The position numbers and the translations under genes are program-made. Below, piece by piece: positions 48,566 to 58,953 of a DNA stretch of 64,000 bases (its first letter is position 1; each line of letters starts with the position of its first letter). The DNA is from Prevotella sp. MA2016 (GTDB lineage: Bacteria; Bacteroidota; Bacteroidia; Bacteroidales; Bacteroidaceae): assembly GCF_000619825.1 (NCBI RefSeq), contig NZ_KK211036.1, forward strand, positions 615,787 to 679,786, read 5' to 3'. Under the pieces are notes generated by a model. It saw only the letters and a list, made by a program, of their open reading frames with translations, was not told the DNA's origin and searched no databases.

Positions 48566-50929
48566 TTATCTGTTTACAACTTTCTTTTTATTAATAATGT
48601 ATATACCCTTAGGCAGGCTCTTCAGATCAGACGCCTTGCCCACTCTTACGCCGCGCATATCATATACGATGGCATCTTCGGTATCAAACATGATATCCTT
48701 GATGGCAGTATCTTGCGTAAGCAGGTAAATGACGTTATAGTAAAATCTGATATAACCATCGCCAGCATCTTCGTAATTAAGAGGTTTAGTATTCTCTCCG
48801 TCAAAGGCAGTAACAAGCAGCATATAATAATTACCAACGGTAAGATTATCATAACTGAATGCAATATCCTTCGACTCACCTATCTGCAGGTCAAGCGCTT
48901 CTTTTTTTGAACCAAGAGACTCCATCGCATTGACAGATGCGCCGCCATAGAAACTCAAATTCACACCCTTGTCATACGCTAAGCTACCATAGTTAGAAAA
49001 ATGAAGCGTACCCTTGAATGAAGTGCCGGGCACCTCATTCATTCCTGAAGAAGTTGACTTTGCGTTTTCAACTTCCATATCCATCACTAGGGCAAATCCC
49101 GATACATTTACTTCGAAACGATAGAGCGAATCAGTCAACTCTTCGGGATCGCCGCTAAGATAGAACACAAATTTTCCGGCACGCTGTGGTGTATATTCCA
49201 GCACCACATCACCCGTCTGACCTGCTTCAAGATTGGTACCACAACCTGCAAGCAACTGGAATTGATCTTCGCCGAGAGCCAAACTGGCATTACCATAGAG
49301 GTAAATCGGCGCATTGCTCACCTTATTTTTATCAGTCAGATTTACTGTAATAGTCATCGGCTTACCAACTTCACAATTCTCACTTACTTTGACAGAATTG
49401 ACTTTAAACCACGAATTATAAGTCTCTGAATCCCTTCCGTAAGTCGTTGTCATCATATTCCTGCCATCGATTGTGAGTTCCACATATCGACAAGTGGCAC
49501 TCATTGCCCAATGCCATTTCTTCTTACCAGTTTCACGACTCAACATGCGCAGCTGATATGTACCATTGGCAAGCCCCTTGCCTAATATTAAAGACCCAGT
49601 TCCAATTCCACTGTAACCAAGATTACATTCTAAAGGATCACCCCCAGTAATGTCTTTCAGGGAACACGAATCAAGTATCTGCAACAGTTCATCCCCCTTA
49701 TATAATGCACAAGCCAGATCATACTGTCGAGCATCCGGTTGGTTTACATTAAAACAACTCACCACCACCTGGAAGGCAGGGAAATTAACAGAAGTAGATG
49801 ATCGTGTATAGACTCCTTTATCATCCAGAATATCCATACTTCCAATTTCCAATCTATAGGAAGTTTCTGCACCAGCATCTCCTTTTTCTGCACCAACGAC
49901 AGCAGCTTGCAAAATCGAGTAGCCACTTGATCCCGCATTACCTCCTGTATATTCTTCTCGAGGATTAAGAACAGAAATAAGGAAATAGTTGTCACTATAT
50001 CCGCCCCATCCCCAATTCACATGATAATATCCAACTCCGTCTTTTGCCTGATATCCATCCAGCAAAAAAGCATGCCCCCCCATTCCATCAGCAGAAGAAA
50101 CAGATTGGGCAGAATATAGCACAGGGCGCTTGGCAGCCAACTCATTATAAATCACCTCATCCCATGAAGCAGGCGTATAGCACGAGCGTGTGATATAATC
50201 TGTGGATTCTGAGTAGTGATAAATATTACGCAAAACCTCACTAATTTCAACATTAGAAGCACTAGATTGATCTGCTTGGTACTTCATAAAAACATTCTTA
50301 CCCACATCACTCATCAATTTTGCCACAGCTTTAGCTGCATCACTATCGTCGGCTTCAGTATATGTCGTTTTCATGGCATTCCAGTCGAATGACTCCGGCC
50401 ACTTATGATAATACATAAGTTGCGACATAGCAGTAGCCACGCAACCCGTTGGGCATTTCACACCATCCACCTCCGGACAATACATATTATAAGGAGCCCC
50501 CTGATCCCATTTAGTAGTTATCAAAGGCGAGATATCAGAATGAGTAGAAACGGCAGCACGCGTCTTAACCACGCTATTAGCAGTTTGATGATAAGCTTTA
50601 AGAATAAACTTCATAGCTTCAGGAGCCGTCTTAGCATCGTAAGCTTCGCCTGTACCATAAGCCAGTATAGCAGGCAGCTCATCGTTGGCACTTACCACTA
50701 CGAAACCTTTATCTATATTAAATACATAAATACCTGCATCTTCACCATCGGCAACACCTGTAATAGCACGTGTCAGCTCATAATCAGCAACAGAACGGGT
50801 AAAGCCATATTTATTACTCTGCAAGAATGCACCTGCAATTTTGCGAGCTGATTGTTCGTCTACAGGAGCAGCAACTGCCAGTAAGAAACTGAACAGTAAA
50901 AGATAGGTTGTGAGTAGAATTTTCTTCAT
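48566..50929 (-). CDS. secreted C10 (streptopain-type) cysteine protease with sorting-type tail
   Basis: 787 residues. Signal peptide 1-20; an N-terminal Spi-like/propeptide region (21-125; ARKIAGAFLQSNKYGF, YVFNIDKGFVVVSANDELPA); the peptidase domain (about 135-340) with catalytic Cys163 in CPTGCVATAMSQ and His286 in GMGGHAFLLDGY, then HVNWGWGGYSDNYF; long beta-rich modules; and a C-terminal segment IVYDMRGVRVGKASD...GIYIINKKKVV, the look of a type IX secretion sorting domain. A secreted or surface protease. Promoter TATTTTTG at 50959-50966. Divergent from the TonB-dependent receptor. Confidence 0.92.
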   Translation of the reverse strand: MKKILLTTYLLLFSFLLAVAAPVDEQSARKIAGAFLQSNKYGFTRSVADYELTRAITGVADGEDAGIYVFNIDKGFVVVSANDELPAILAYGTGEAYDAKTAPEAMKFILKAYHQTANSVVKTRAAVSTHSDISPLITTKWDQGAPYNMYCPEVDGVKCPTGCVATAMSQLMYYHKWPESFDWNAMKTTYTEADDSDAAKAVAKLMSDVGKNVFMKYQADQSSASNVEISEVLRNIYHYSESTDYITRSCYTPASWDEVIYNELAAKRPVLYSAQSVSSADGMGGHAFLLDGYQAKDGVGYYHVNWGWGGYSDNYFLISVLNPREEYTGGNAGSSGYSILQAAVVGAEKGDAGAETSYRLEIGSMDILDDKGVYTRSSTSVNFPAFQVVVSCFNVNQPDARQYDLACALYKGDELLQILDSCSLKDITGGDPLECNLGYSGIGTGSLILGKGLANGTYQLRMLSRETGKKKWHWAMSATCRYVELTIDGRNMMTTTYGRDSETYNSWFKVNSVKVSENCEVGKPMTITVNLTDKNKVSNAPIYLYGNASLALGEDQFQLLAGCGTNLEAGQTGDVVLEYTPQRAGKFVFYLSGDPEELTDSLYRFEVNVSGFALVMDMEVENAKSTSSGMNEVPGTSFKGTLHFSNYGSLAYDKGVNLSFYGGASVNAMESLGSKKEALDLQIGESKDIAFSYDNLTVGNYYMLLVTAFDGENTKPLNYEDAGDGYIRFYYNVIYLLTQDTAIKDIMFDTEDAIVYDMRGVRVGKASDLKSLPKGIYIINKKKVVNR

Positions 50930-50958
50930 TTTCCTAACAATTTGATGGTTTTATAGTG

Positions 50959-50966
50959 CAAAAATA
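50959..50966 (-). promoter_or_regulatory. -7 element of the C10 protease run
   Basis: TATTTTTG on the minus strand, 30 bp before the ATG. Confidence 0.45.
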
Positions 50967-51044
50967 GACATTTTTGTCGAAACTGCCAAGAAAAAATTAA
51001 ATTATAGCAAATAAAAACATGTTTTTTGCGTTATATATGTCAGA

Positions 51045-53405
51045 ATGAGACATATTTTTAAGTTATTCATCAGCATCATGGTGCTCATGACACACACCAT
51101 GACAACACTTGCCGACGACTTCACCCTGAAAGGGAAAGTTATCGACGAAGAAGGCCATGCGCTTGAATTGGTAACAGTATCGTGTGTGGCCCAGGGAAAA
51201 GTTACCATGAGTAATCTGAAAGGCGAGTTCAGTATTGGTTTGAGCACAGCCGACTCGGTAGCAGTTAAGTTTACGATGGTGGGCTACGGCGTAAGAAAGC
51301 GCGTGTTCAGACGCCCCAAGGGCAAGATGACGGTACAGATTGTGATGCATCCGGCAGCAACCCTGAGCGAGGTAACGGTCACCCAACAGAGAAGGCAGAC
51401 CTCACAAACGGAGCAACTGAATGCGAAAAACCTCAAGAACGCCCCTTCTGCCACAGGCAACGCCGTTGAGGAACTGATACAGCAGCAAGCTGGCGTTTCG
51501 AGTCATAATGAGCTTTCGTCGCAATACAATGTACGCGGAGGCTCATTCAATGAGAACTCTGTTTATATCAATCAGGTAGAAGTTTACCGACCGCTATTGA
51601 TAAGTAGCGGCCAGCAAGAAGGTCTGTCGGTCATCAATCCCAGCATGGTTGAAAAAATCGGCTTTTCTACAGGTGGATATGAAGCGAAATACGGCGACAA
51701 GATGTCGTCGGTTTTAGACATCACCTATCGGCACATGAAAGGTTTCGAAGCAAACGCTTCAGCCTCTCTGCTTGGTGCAAGCGGCTTCATCGGCTACGGC
51801 AACAAGAACTTCTCCATGACTCACGGCATCAGATACAAAACAACGCGCCATCTGTTGGGCACATTAGAAACAACGGGCGAATACAGACCATATTTTATTG
51901 ATTACCAGTCATATATCAGCTATAATCCAAACAAAAGATGGAATATTGATTTTATTGGCAACATTGCCGATAATCATTATAATTTCAAGCCAGAAGACAG
52001 AGAGACGAAGTTTGGCACGATGAGTAACATCAAGTCGTTCAAGGTTTACTTTGACGGACAGGAAAAGGACCGTTTCAACACCTTGTTCGGAGCGTTAGGC
52101 ATCACTCGCAAAATCACCGATTCAACAAGTATAAAGTTTATTACATCAGCCTTTCACACTAAAGAGCGCGAAACATACGATATAGCCGGCCAATACTGGC
52201 TGAATGACACCCAGACACAAGAAGACTTAGGCATAGGCACTTACATGGAGCATGCCCGCAATTATCTGACAGCCGACGTTATCAATTTCAAGTTGATTGG
52301 GCGCCACCAGACACGACATCATAACTACGAAGTAGGTTTGAGCTTCAAGCGCGAGCATATCAAAGAGCAGTCACGCGAATACGAAATGCGAGATTCGAGC
52401 GGCTATTCTATTCCCCACTCTGCCGACAAGCTCAATCTTATATACACCCTGAACGCTCAGAACGACATCAGGAGCAACAGAATCGAGGCTTACTTGCAAG
52501 ACAGCTACCGATGGTCGAAAGGCAACAGCTATTACACCCTGAACTATGGTGTGAGAATAGCCAACTGGAGCTACAACAAAGAAACAACCGTATCTCCAAG
52601 AGCCTCATTAGCCATTGTACCAGCCTTCAATAATGACCTAACTTTCAGGTTTGCAACAGGCTTGTATTACCAGGCGCCATTCTTCAAAGAAATGCGCGAC
52701 ACCACGACTATCAACGGCATCACAACAGCCATATTGAACAGCCATATCAAAAGCCAGCAGTCCATACACATCATTGCTGCAGCCGACTACCGTTTCAAGC
52801 TGTTGAACCGTCCCTTCAAGTTTACTGCCGAGGCATACTACAAGGCACTATCCAACCTGATTCCATACAACGTGCAAAACATGAAGATCACCTATTACGG
52901 CGACAATCAGAACAAAGGATATGCCACAGGACTCGACCTGAAGCTATATGGCGAATTTGTGCCAGGCAGCGACTCATGGCTCACATTCTCACTCATGAGC
53001 ACACGCCAGAAGCACAACGACAAATGGATACCGCTACCCACCGACCAACGCTGGGCAGTAAACCTGCATTTTACCGATTATTTCCCAGGCACCGAACGAT
53101 GGAAGATGACGCTCCGCCTGGCATTAGCCGACGGTCTGCCATTCGGAGCCCCCCACAAAGGCTTGGAACAGCAACAGTTCAGAGCCCCCGCTTACAAGCG
53201 TGCCGACATCGGCATGAGCTACTGCGCGCTCAAGCAATCCAAGGGCATTAAAGGACTCTGGCTTGGGATAGACTGTCTGAATCTATTTGGCATATCCAAC
53301 GCGAACAGCTATTATTGGGTGACAGATATCAACTCCACACAATGGGCCGTACCCAACTACCTGACAGGACGCCAAATCAACGGTAAAATCTCAATAGATT
53401 TGTAA
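51045..53405 (+). CDS. TonB-dependent outer-membrane receptor with carboxypeptidase-like domain
   Basis: 786 residues. Signal peptide 1-23 (ending TTLA); a carboxypeptidase-regulatory-like domain (25-108; FTLKGKVIDEEGHALELVTV); a plug domain (about 120-225; PSATGNAVEELIQQQAGVSS, YNVRGGSFNENSVYINQVEV); then a beta-barrel ending in aromatic strands. No TonB box or SusD partner is visible, so it is a plug-plus-barrel transporter for an unknown ligand. The LruC-type lipoprotein gene follows after 123 bp with its own promoter. Confidence 0.93.
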   Translation: MRHIFKLFISIMVLMTHTMTTLADDFTLKGKVIDEEGHALELVTVSCVAQGKVTMSNLKGEFSIGLSTADSVAVKFTMVGYGVRKRVFRRPKGKMTVQIVMHPAATLSEVTVTQQRRQTSQTEQLNAKNLKNAPSATGNAVEELIQQQAGVSSHNELSSQYNVRGGSFNENSVYINQVEVYRPLLISSGQQEGLSVINPSMVEKIGFSTGGYEAKYGDKMSSVLDITYRHMKGFEANASASLLGASGFIGYGNKNFSMTHGIRYKTTRHLLGTLETTGEYRPYFIDYQSYISYNPNKRWNIDFIGNIADNHYNFKPEDRETKFGTMSNIKSFKVYFDGQEKDRFNTLFGALGITRKITDSTSIKFITSAFHTKERETYDIAGQYWLNDTQTQEDLGIGTYMEHARNYLTADVINFKLIGRHQTRHHNYEVGLSFKREHIKEQSREYEMRDSSGYSIPHSADKLNLIYTLNAQNDIRSNRIEAYLQDSYRWSKGNSYYTLNYGVRIANWSYNKETTVSPRASLAIVPAFNNDLTFRFATGLYYQAPFFKEMRDTTTINGITTAILNSHIKSQQSIHIIAAADYRFKLLNRPFKFTAEAYYKALSNLIPYNVQNMKITYYGDNQNKGYATGLDLKLYGEFVPGSDSWLTFSLMSTRQKHNDKWIPLPTDQRWAVNLHFTDYFPGTERWKMTLRLALADGLPFGAPHKGLEQQQFRAPAYKRADIGMSYCALKQSKGIKGLWLGIDCLNLFGISNANSYYWVTDINSTQWAVPNYLTGRQINGKISIDL

Positions 53406-53465
53406 AAATACGTTAAATATTCAATTATAAAAGGATAAAAACGCGCGTATATAGACAAAATTAGC

Positions 53466-53473
53466 TATCTTTG
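53466..53473 (+). promoter_or_regulatory. -7 element of the LruC-type lipoprotein gene
   Basis: TATCTTTG, 55 bp before the ATG. Confidence 0.5.
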
Positions 53474-53528
53474 CAAATAAAATCAAGTTGCAAAAATACT
53501 GCATAATAGAACTAAAATAATATTCAAA

Positions 53529-56081
53529 ATGAAAAAGATAACAATTTTGTCTATAGCCTCACTACTCATAGTTAGTAGTTGTTCTCAGGAGCTCAACTAT
53601 GATACCACCGAGGAGATCAACGAGAACGCCCAGAACATTTTTGGCATTATCGACCCAAATCAGGATTGGCACACCTATACCTCAGGAACAGTTAGCGTGA
53701 CCGCCGATGCCGAACTGGATGACATTGCAAAAGTACAGATTCTGACAGAATCGCCATTTTTCAACGAAAACGCCATGGTGCTGGCCGAAGCCGATGCAAC
53801 AGCCGGCCAGGTGATATCGCTCCATTACGATGCACCTCGCGGAACCGAGACGCTGATTGCCGCCTGTGTTGACAGCAAGGGGCACTACTACATCAAGCCG
53901 TTTGAAGCCGGCACCCCGCAAGTAAGTTTCTCTACTCCAGTAGCCACAACTCGCGCGCTGACCCGTGCCGCAGCAGGCATCGACGTAAGCGGATTGACGC
54001 TGGATGCCGACAGCACAGTCTGGTCTATCAACGCCGCCAGAACGATTAATTCAAAGATTGTGACTACAGCCAACGAGAGCGCTTCTCTCAGAGTACTCAA
54101 GAATAATTCTATTGATCTCTGGCTCAACTCTAATTGGGAGAACGAGCGAATGTGGCAGTTGTCTACAGACAGTCACATGAGCAACGATTGGAGCGTTGTT
54201 CAGGGCACAGTTGTCAGAAACATCGCCCCCATCACCCAAGATGAGCAGAACACGCTGACAGCCATTTTCAACAAATGGCTTTCGCGCAAGAAGAATTCAG
54301 ACGGAACCAGAGTTGACAATCTCGCACCTATCCGCAACAGCTCAGCTGTCAAGCTCTTTAATAATCATTTGACAAGCGAAGGACAGCCCATCACGCTTAT
54401 TCCCGTTCAGATGGCCTCGACCGACATACCTAATTGCGATTTGTTCTATTATTACTACAATCCTCAGGCTGTTCCCAGCGACACCGCCGACTATATTAAG
54501 TATATTAAGCAGCTGCCTAAGTTTAAAGCTATCCCCTGCAGTTACACCCGTACTGCCAGCAGCATCAAGAAAGTAGAGGATTTCTTTAAGGTTCACGAAT
54601 ACCTGTTGCCATATTATGGTGATTTTAAGGTACCGACAGTCAACATTTCAACAACTGGCGTTTACCGTATTCGCAACGTTGGCAAGACTGCATCTAATCA
54701 TAAAGACTACCTGACCTATTTGAACAACGACGTTTACAACGGCGACAAACTGGCATCAGCCTATGCCGACAATGATGCCAACATAGCCAATCAGCTCTGG
54801 CAGATTTACGAATTAGGCGACGGAAAATGCCTGTTCTACAATATCGGTGCCAAGAAATTCTTCACAAGCACAGGTAAGGATTATGTTGATGAGAAAAGCG
54901 ATTGGGGCACCATCTTTACCACCGAGCCTTTGTTTATAAAGGAAGAACCATTCTATGTAACCACCAACAACGACGGCACAAAACGCATCTGGCGCGACAA
55001 CACGCACACGCAGATTGTAGGTGCCACCGATAAGAAAGACAACAACCGCATTGCCACCAATAAGGCCCCCAATGATGGTAAAATCATCGACTGGGTATTC
55101 GAGCCTTACACCAATACCACCGGTATCGACATTCCCGCATCTGTTACAATAGAGGCCGACCCTGTAGATCATGCCGCCGTGAGCGACTGCATCCCTGCAG
55201 GCTATAAAGTGGGATTCATGCTGAGAAAGGCCAATACGCCACGCGCAACTTCAACACGCATGGGCTTCATGAGAGCTAAAAATAACGGTTGCACATTTGG
55301 CTATGGCGAACTGAACAGATGTATCAACAACTTCCCCGACCATTTCAGCACCGCAAAGATAACGTATAGCATGAAGGACAACGACACGCGAATTGCGATG
55401 TTTAACGCCAACAATAAGACCTACCTTGCCTTTGAGGATGGTAGCGACACCAACTTCAGCGATATGATCATCGAGCTAACAGGCCGAAGCGGTATGATGT
55501 TTGATGACGTGCAGGAGGTTGAAGGCCAGCCGTTCACTATGTGTTTCGAGGACCGTCCTCAGGTAGCCGACTACGACATGAACGATGTAGTGCTCCGCTG
55601 TGTACGCTTAAGCAGCAACACACTCGAGTTATCGCTCATCGCTACAGGTGCCCTGGATCAGGTTTATATCGAAGGCATAGAAGGTTCGCTGGTGAGCGGA
55701 ACCGAGCTGAACAACAAAGAAGTACACGAACTTTTCGGTGTTGCCAGCAGCGTCTTTGTAAACACACAGCCCTCAGAACCGCTCATCCCGGTAAAGAGTG
55801 CCGTATATCAAGTGAGCGAGCAAACCACCATTCCACAGTTCCTGAGCAATATCTATATCCGGAACGTGACCCGAGGTGGCAACGAGATTCATGTACCCAA
55901 GATGGGAAATGCCCCTTACGCGCTGATCGTACCTGGCGACTTCAACTACCCCATCGAGCTAACCAGCATCATCAACGCTTATACCGCATTCAGAACATGG
56001 GCCAACAACGCCAACAACTACGGCGCATGGTTGGATTCTTATGTAGAGTCAAAAATCTACACCAACCCATTCAATCGGTAA
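53529..56081 (+). CDS. large lipoprotein with LruC/DUF4842-type domain
   Basis: 850 residues. Lipoprotein signal MKKITILSIASLLIVSSCSQ with Cys18. An N-terminal stretch (IFGIIDPNQDWHTYTSGTVS) is typical of LruC-domain proteins. The C-terminal part has the acidic, likely calcium-binding FEDRPQVADYDMNDVVLRC motif of the LruC/DUF4842 family. In the middle are Ricin-like or beta-trefoil-type repeats (YRIRNVGKTASNHKDYLTYL, LWQIYELGDGKCLFYNIGAK). A surface-exposed lipoprotein is likely; ligand unknown. Confidence 0.8.
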   Translation: MKKITILSIASLLIVSSCSQELNYDTTEEINENAQNIFGIIDPNQDWHTYTSGTVSVTADAELDDIAKVQILTESPFFNENAMVLAEADATAGQVISLHYDAPRGTETLIAACVDSKGHYYIKPFEAGTPQVSFSTPVATTRALTRAAAGIDVSGLTLDADSTVWSINAARTINSKIVTTANESASLRVLKNNSIDLWLNSNWENERMWQLSTDSHMSNDWSVVQGTVVRNIAPITQDEQNTLTAIFNKWLSRKKNSDGTRVDNLAPIRNSSAVKLFNNHLTSEGQPITLIPVQMASTDIPNCDLFYYYYNPQAVPSDTADYIKYIKQLPKFKAIPCSYTRTASSIKKVEDFFKVHEYLLPYYGDFKVPTVNISTTGVYRIRNVGKTASNHKDYLTYLNNDVYNGDKLASAYADNDANIANQLWQIYELGDGKCLFYNIGAKKFFTSTGKDYVDEKSDWGTIFTTEPLFIKEEPFYVTTNNDGTKRIWRDNTHTQIVGATDKKDNNRIATNKAPNDGKIIDWVFEPYTNTTGIDIPASVTIEADPVDHAAVSDCIPAGYKVGFMLRKANTPRATSTRMGFMRAKNNGCTFGYGELNRCINNFPDHFSTAKITYSMKDNDTRIAMFNANNKTYLAFEDGSDTNFSDMIIELTGRSGMMFDDVQEVEGQPFTMCFEDRPQVADYDMNDVVLRCVRLSSNTLELSLIATGALDQVYIEGIEGSLVSGTELNNKEVHELFGVASSVFVNTQPSEPLIPVKSAVYQVSEQTTIPQFLSNIYIRNVTRGGNEIHVPKMGNAPYALIVPGDFNYPIELTSIINAYTAFRTWANNANNYGAWLDSYVESKIYTNPFNR

Positions 56082-56107
56082 AAAGATTAGATAAAAGATG
56101 AATAATC

Positions 56108-56152
56108 ATAGAGATTGTGACCGCTTTCGGCATCACAATCTCTATTTTTATT
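56108..56152 (+). terminator. terminator of the LruC-type gene
   Basis: ATAGAGATTGTGA / TCACAATCTCTAT, 13-bp perfect stem, then TTTTTATT. Confidence 0.95.
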
Positions 56153-56193
56153 AAAAAAAAGCAAAATAACACCGAATTCTCATTTTAGTTTTG

Positions 56194-56201
56194 TATCTTT
56201 G
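56194..56201 (+). promoter_or_regulatory. -7 element of the methylmalonyl-CoA operon
   Basis: TATCTTTG, 33 bp before the epimerase ATG at 56235. Confidence 0.55.
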
Positions 56202-56234
56202 CATCTCGAAATATTAATTCTAATTTTTAAAGTT

Positions 56235-56645
56235 ATGAAGATTTCGCACATTGAGCATCTGGGCATTGCCGTCCAGAGCATTGAGGAAAGCCTGCCGTTC
56301 TTTACCGACGTGCTGGGTCTGGAGTGTTATGCAACAGAGGTGGTTGAAGACCAGAAAGTGAAGACTGCCTTCTTGAAGTGTGGAGAGGTTAAGCTGGAGC
56401 TGCTGGAGCCCACATCACCCGAGAGCACCATCCAGAAGTGGCTCGACAAGGGCAACAAAGGAGTTCATCACGTTGCATTCTGCATCGAGGATGGCGTAGC
56501 AAAAGCTTTGGCTGAGGTATCAGAGAAGGGTGTTCGCCTGATTGACGAGAAGCCACGCAAGGGTGCCGAAGGCTTGAACATTGCATTCCTTCACCCCAAA
56601 TCAACCGCAGGCGTTCTTACAGAGTTGTGCGAGCATCCGGAGTAA
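56235..56645 (+). CDS. mce: methylmalonyl-CoA epimerase
   Basis: 136 residues of the glyoxalase/VOC fold. Metal and substrate motifs: ISHIEHLGIAVQSIEESLPF, LGLECYATEVVEDQKVKTAF, ELLEPTSPES, KGVHHVAFCIED. Interconverts the R and S forms of methylmalonyl-CoA in the succinate-propionate route. The start is ATG 56235, just after the promoter; the longer frame has no support. First gene of the cluster with the carboxyltransferase and biotin carrier. Confidence 0.95.
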   Translation: MKISHIEHLGIAVQSIEESLPFFTDVLGLECYATEVVEDQKVKTAFLKCGEVKLELLEPTSPESTIQKWLDKGNKGVHHVAFCIEDGVAKALAEVSEKGVRLIDEKPRKGAEGLNIAFLHPKSTAGVLTELCEHPE

Positions 56646-56721
56646 AAGTGAAGAATCTAAGAATTTAAGAATTGAAAAATTTAAGAATTGAAAAATTTAA
56701 AATATTGAATTAGAAAAAGAA

Positions 56722-58287
56722 ATGAGCAAACAATTAGAAAAAATCAAGCAGCTCATCGAGAAGCGCGAGCAGGCGCGTCTTGGTGGAGGTGAGAAAGCAA
56801 TTCAGAAACAGCACGATCGCGGTAAATACACCGCTCGTGAGCGTATAGAGATGCTGCTCGACGAGGGTTCATTCGAAGAGTACGATATGTTTAAGGAGCA
56901 TCGCTGCCATAACTTCGGTATGGAGAAGAAGCAGTTCCTTGGCGATGGTGTTGTAGCCGGTTCAGGTACTATCGACGGTCGCCTGGTATTTGTATTCGCA
57001 CAGGACTTCACCGTTCATGCTGGTTCTCTGTCAGAAACCATGAGCCAGAAGATTTGTAAGGTAATGGATATGGCCATGAAGATGGGCGCTCCTGTTATCG
57101 GCATCAACGATTCGGGTGGTGCACGTATTCAGGAGGGTATCAACTCGCTGGCAGGTTTCGCCGAGATTTTCGAGCGTAACATTCTGGCTTCGGGTGTTAT
57201 CCCACAGATTTCAGGTATTTTCGGTCCTTGCGCCGGTGGTTCTGTTTACAGCCCTGCCCTGACCGACTTCACCCTGATGATGGAAGGCACATCATATATG
57301 TTCTTGACTGGTCCAAAGGTAGTAAAGACCGTTACTGGCGAGGATATCGACCAGGAGCACCTGGGTGGTGCATCTGTTCACGCCACCAAGTCGGGTGTTA
57401 CCCACTTCACCGCTAAGACCGAGGAAGAGGGTCTGCAGATGATCAAGACTCTGCTGAGCTACATCCCATCAAACAACATGGAGACCGCTCCTCTGAAGCC
57501 TTGCACCGATCCTATCAACCGTATGGAGGACACTCTGAACGAGATTATCCCAGAGAACCCCAACGAGGCATACGATATGTACAAGGTTATCGCAGCTATT
57601 ACCGACAACGGCGAGTTCTTCGAGGTACAGCCTAAGTTTGCCAAGAACATCATCGTTGGTTTCGCTCGCTTCAATGGTCAGAGCGTAGGTATCGTAGCCA
57701 ACCAGCCTGCTTGCTACGCTGGTGTGCTCGACGTAAACGCCAGCCGCAAGGGTGCCCGTTTCGTTCGTTTCTGCGACGCCTTCAATATTCCTATCGTATC
57801 GCTGGTTGACGTTCCTGGATTCCTGCCTGGTACAGGTCAGGAGTACAACGCCGTTATCCTGCACGGTGCTCAGCTGCTCTACGCTTACGGCGAGGCTACT
57901 GTTCCCAAGATTACTGTCACCCTGCGTAAGTCGTACGGTGGTTCTCACATCGTTATGGGCTCTAAGCAGCTGCATACCGACCTTAACTACGCATGGCCAT
58001 CAGCCGAGATTGCCGTTATGGGTGCATCAGGTGCTGCCGCTGTGCTGTATGCTAAGGAGGCCAAGGCCAAGAAAGAGGCTGGTGAGGATGTTAAGGCATT
58101 CATCGCCGAGAAGGAGGACGAGTACAACGAGCTCTTCGCAAATCCATATCAGGCAGCCAAGTATGGCTACATCGATGATGTGATTGAGCCTCGCAACACC
58201 CGTTTCCGCATCTGCCGCGGTCTGGCTCAGCTTGCTACCAAGCGCGACTCGCTGCCCGCTAAGAAGCATGGTAACATTCCTATGTAA
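56722..58287 (+). CDS. mmdA: methylmalonyl-CoA/acyl-CoA carboxyltransferase alpha subunit
   Basis: 521 residues, carboxyltransferase family. Both crotonase-like halves are present: IGINDSGGARIQEGINSLAG, FGPCAGGSVYSPALTDF in the N half; VDVPGFLPGTGQEYNAVI, KSYGGSHIVMGSKQLHTD and MGASGAAAVLYAKEA in the C half. It moves CO2 between methylmalonyl-CoA (or propionyl-CoA) and biotin. With the small subunit and carrier that follow, it forms a methylmalonyl-CoA decarboxylase or transcarboxylase complex. No Na+-pump beta subunit is in this window. Confidence 0.94.
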   Translation: MSKQLEKIKQLIEKREQARLGGGEKAIQKQHDRGKYTARERIEMLLDEGSFEEYDMFKEHRCHNFGMEKKQFLGDGVVAGSGTIDGRLVFVFAQDFTVHAGSLSETMSQKICKVMDMAMKMGAPVIGINDSGGARIQEGINSLAGFAEIFERNILASGVIPQISGIFGPCAGGSVYSPALTDFTLMMEGTSYMFLTGPKVVKTVTGEDIDQEHLGGASVHATKSGVTHFTAKTEEEGLQMIKTLLSYIPSNNMETAPLKPCTDPINRMEDTLNEIIPENPNEAYDMYKVIAAITDNGEFFEVQPKFAKNIIVGFARFNGQSVGIVANQPACYAGVLDVNASRKGARFVRFCDAFNIPIVSLVDVPGFLPGTGQEYNAVILHGAQLLYAYGEATVPKITVTLRKSYGGSHIVMGSKQLHTDLNYAWPSAEIAVMGASGAAAVLYAKEAKAKKEAGEDVKAFIAEKEDEYNELFANPYQAAKYGYIDDVIEPRNTRFRICRGLAQLATKRDSLPAKKHGNIPM

Positions 58288-58309
58288 TTGATAATTGACA
58301 TTAATAATT

Positions 58310-58459
58310 ATGAATAAAGAAGTATATGCTGCTATAGCCTTGGCTCTGCACGAGCATCTGGGAAACAACGTTCACGACGTTGAAACAGGCATTATCACAA
58401 TTAACGCTCACCCCACCCAGTGGAACGGCTATGCACAATCATTCACTCAACATCCATAA
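58310..58459 (+). CDS. 49-residue accessory subunit of the decarboxylase
   Basis: MNKEVYAAIALALHEHLGNN then VHDVETGIITINAHPTQWNG. In Bacteroidota a short gene with the pattern EVxAAIxxALxE...VHDxE lies between the carboxyltransferase and the biotin carrier and is thought to be an OadG/MmdD-like subunit. It lacks the membrane helix of true OadG, so it may only keep the cytoplasmic part. Spacing is 22 bp from mmdA and 2 bp to the carrier. Confidence 0.75.
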   Translation: MNKEVYAAIALALHEHLGNNVHDVETGIITINAHPTQWNGYAQSFTQHP

Positions 58460-58461
58460 AA

Positions 58462-58890
58462 ATGAAAGAATACAAATATACAATCAATGGTAATAAGTAT
58501 GAGGTTGTAGTTGGCGATATTAATGACAATATTGCAACTCTGACCGTGAACGGCGAAGAGTACACCGTTGAAATGGAAAAGCAGGCAGAACCTGAGAAGA
58601 AAAAGCCTGTTATCAAGGCTGCCACAGCAGCTGCTACCGACGATGCTCCAACAGCCAACAAATCTGCTGTCAATAAGGCTAATGCCGTAAAGGCTCCTCT
58701 GCCTGGTGTCATCACCGACATCCTGGTATCAGAGGGTCAGGAGGTAAAGGCCGGCGACACCGTAGTTGTATTGGAAGCAATGAAGATGGCCAACAACCTG
58801 ACCGCCGAGAAGGATGGTAAGGTAACCGCTATCTGCGTAAAGGTTGGTGAGAGTGTAATGGAAGACGACGCTCTGATTGTTATCGAGTAA
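58462..58890 (+). CDS. biotin carboxyl carrier protein
   Basis: 142 residues. An N-terminal strand region (YKYTINGNKYEVVVGDINDN), an Ala/Pro/Lys-rich linker and a C-terminal biotinyl domain with the biotin Lys in LEAMKMANN (about residue 108). Carries CO2 for the carboxyltransferase. I chose ATG 58462, 2 bp after the previous stop; the upstream frame runs through the accessory subunit gene. Confidence 0.95.
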   Translation: MKEYKYTINGNKYEVVVGDINDNIATLTVNGEEYTVEMEKQAEPEKKKPVIKAATAAATDDAPTANKSAVNKANAVKAPLPGVITDILVSEGQEVKAGDTVVVLEAMKMANNLTAEKDGKVTAICVKVGESVMEDDALIVIE

Positions 58891-58912
58891 GATTACACCT
58901 GATTATAAAAAG

Positions 58913-58950
58913 AGAGAATGACTTTTCGTGAGCCATTCTCTTTTTTTTTA
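58913..58950. terminator. bidirectional terminator after biotin carrier
   Basis: AGAGAATG / CATTCTCT stem, T9 on the plus side and A-rich on the other, between convergent genes. Confidence 0.9.
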
Positions 58951-58953
58951 TAT